From: Candidatus Heimdallarchaeota archaeon
GTDB taxonomy: Archaea; Asgardarchaeota; Heimdallarchaeia; Heimdallarchaeales; Heimdallarchaeaceae
Assembly (NCBI GenBank): GCA_016839985.1
Contig: JAEOTG010000072.1
Coordinates: 1 to 6,745, forward strand
DNA length: 6,745 nucleotides
Direction: 5' to 3'
The notes under the pieces are model-generated. The model did not search any database. It saw only the letters and a program-made list of their open reading frames with translations, and was not told the DNA's origin. A program made the position numbers and the translations under genes. Each line of letters opens with the position of its first letter. The stretch's first letter is position 1. Shown here piece by piece: positions 6,219-6,745 of this stretch.

Positions 6219-6228
6219 ATATTTAAAA
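6219..6228 (+). promoter_or_regulatory. Candidate TATA box for the peroxiredoxin gene
   Basis: ATATTTAAAA with a purine-rich GAAATAAA just upstream (BRE-like) is the best archaeal promoter match in the window. Transcription would start near 6248-6250, leaving a very short leader that contains the ribosome binding site. The interval 6095-6218 is otherwise AT-rich and holds only the upstream region of the small leftward gene. Confidence 0.5.
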
Positions 6229-6250
6229 AGAATCACAAAAAAAATTCTTT

Positions 6251-6256
6251 GGTGAT
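6251..6256 (+). promoter_or_regulatory. Ribosome binding site that fixes the TTG start of the peroxiredoxin
   Basis: GGTGAT matches the 16S anti-Shine-Dalgarno core and ends four bases before TTG 6261. An in-frame stop (TAA, 6258-6260) directly precedes that TTG, and the first in-frame ATG is at codon 22, inside the conserved fold. Together these make TTG the only sensible start. Confidence 0.65.
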
Positions 6257-6260
6257 ATAA

Positions 6261-6745
6261 TTGACTCACAGAGAATATGAAGAAACAGGAAAAATACCAC
6301 TAATAGGTACTCCATTTCCAAAAATGGTTGTACAAACTACTCATGGAATGAAGAAATTGCCAGGGGATTACACAGGACATTGGCTTATTCTATTCAGTCA
6401 TCCTGCAGATTATACTCCAGTATGTACAACTGAATTTGTTTCCTTTCAGAAACATTACGATGAATTCAAATCAATGAATGTTGAACTTCTCGGATTAAGC
6501 ATTGATCAAGTTTTTAGTCACATTAAATGGGTTGATTGGATTAAGGAAAACATTGGTGAAGAAATCAAATTTCCTATAATCGCAGATCATGGTGAGATAG
6601 CAAAAAGATTAGGAATGATTCATCCAAAATCATCTAATACAGTTAGAGCTGTTTTTATTATTGATCCTAAAGGAACTGTTAGAGCTATTCTCTACTATCC
6701 TTCAGAACTTGGTCGTAATATGAAAGAGATTCTAAGAATGATTAA
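6261..6745 (+). CDS. Peroxiredoxin, Prx6/AhpC-TSA family (3' end missing)
   Basis: This is a thiol peroxidase that reduces H2O2 and organic peroxides in the cytoplasm. The window holds 161 complete codons. The active-site motif is PADYTPVCTTEF with the peroxidatic Cys55, supported by Pro48 and Thr52; the conserved catalytic Arg is R129 in NTVRAVFIID. LGLSIDQVFSHIKWVDWI and FPIIADHGEIAKRLGM are typical of the archaeal Prx6-like (1-Cys-type) branch, whose members are about 210-250 residues long, so roughly a quarter to a third is missing beyond the edge. No second cysteine occurs in the visible part; any resolving cysteine would be in the missing C-terminal region. It starts at TTG with a good Shine-Dalgarno and has its own promoter. 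No redox partner is visible nearby. Confidence 0.93.
   Translation, partial: MTHREYEETGKIPLIGTPFPKMVVQTTHGMKKLPGDYTGHWLILFSHPADYTPVCTTEFVSFQKHYDEFKSMNVELLGLSIDQVFSHIKWVDWIKENIGEEIKFPIIADHGEIAKRLGMIHPKSSNTVRAVFIIDPKGTVRAILYYPSELGRNMKEILRMI

Noticed and set aside
5940..6260. Plus-strand reading frame of 106 codons
   Set aside because: It overlaps the small minus-strand gene and the peroxiredoxin promoter, and its Asn/Ile/Phe-rich, lysine-tailed product looks like translated AT-rich spacer.
6078..6269. Minus-strand reading frame of 63 codons
   Set aside because: It overlaps the start of the small gene and the promoter and start of the peroxiredoxin; composition is that of AT-rich non-coding DNA and no ribosome binding site is seen.
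1..6745. A defence island, CRISPR array, transposon or biosynthetic cluster
   Set aside because: No spaced repeats, transposase, nuclease, toxin-antitoxin pair or co-directional enzyme cluster is visible; the genes appear to be independently transcribed housekeeping or surface functions.

Overview
The window is AT-rich and almost entirely protein-coding. Several features suggest an archaeon: start codons lack an upstream Shine-Dalgarno match at most genes, short TATA-like boxes lie about 25-35 bases before starts, genes end in oligo-T runs, and the peroxiredoxin has the archaeal Prx6-like form. The surface protein built from 'LAVD..G..HVAW.D' repeats and fibronectin-like repeats resembles extracellular proteins I associate with Asgard archaea (Heimdall/Loki/Thor-type lineages). 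The Asgard assignment is inference from memory of repeat style, not from a search.

Layout from left to right. Bases 1-92 hold the C-terminal end of an unidentified protein. Bases 132-2069 (+) encode a DUF4139-family protein with a C-terminal coiled coil. Bases 2200-3380 (+) encode a membrane-anchored surface protein; its basic N-terminal leader is in a different frame from the body, which makes it the most puzzling locus here. Bases 3530-4381 (+) encode a metallo-beta-lactamase-fold hydrolase with all metal ligands. Bases 4387-5109 (-) encode an Est30-like alpha/beta hydrolase, tail to tail with the previous gene and only five bases away. Bases 5201-5800 (+) encode a multi-pass membrane protein of the isoprenylcysteine methyltransferase-like group, divergent from the esterase. 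Bases 5822-6094 (-) hold a small unknown gene. Bases 6261-6745 (+) hold the first 161 codons of a peroxiredoxin, which runs off the end.

I see no operon. Each gene appears to have its own promoter, and strand switches separate many of them. The genes do not form an obvious pathway: there are two soluble hydrolases, one cell-surface protein, one membrane methyltransferase-like protein, one oxidative-defence enzyme and two proteins of unknown role. I see no RNA gene, CRISPR array, insertion sequence or prophage signal. I do not find convincing evidence for a new multi-gene system. The points most worth a second look are the frame break at the start of the surface protein, the repeat structure of that protein, two cysteines beside the metal site of the MBL hydrolase, and a shared upstream motif at two of the genes.
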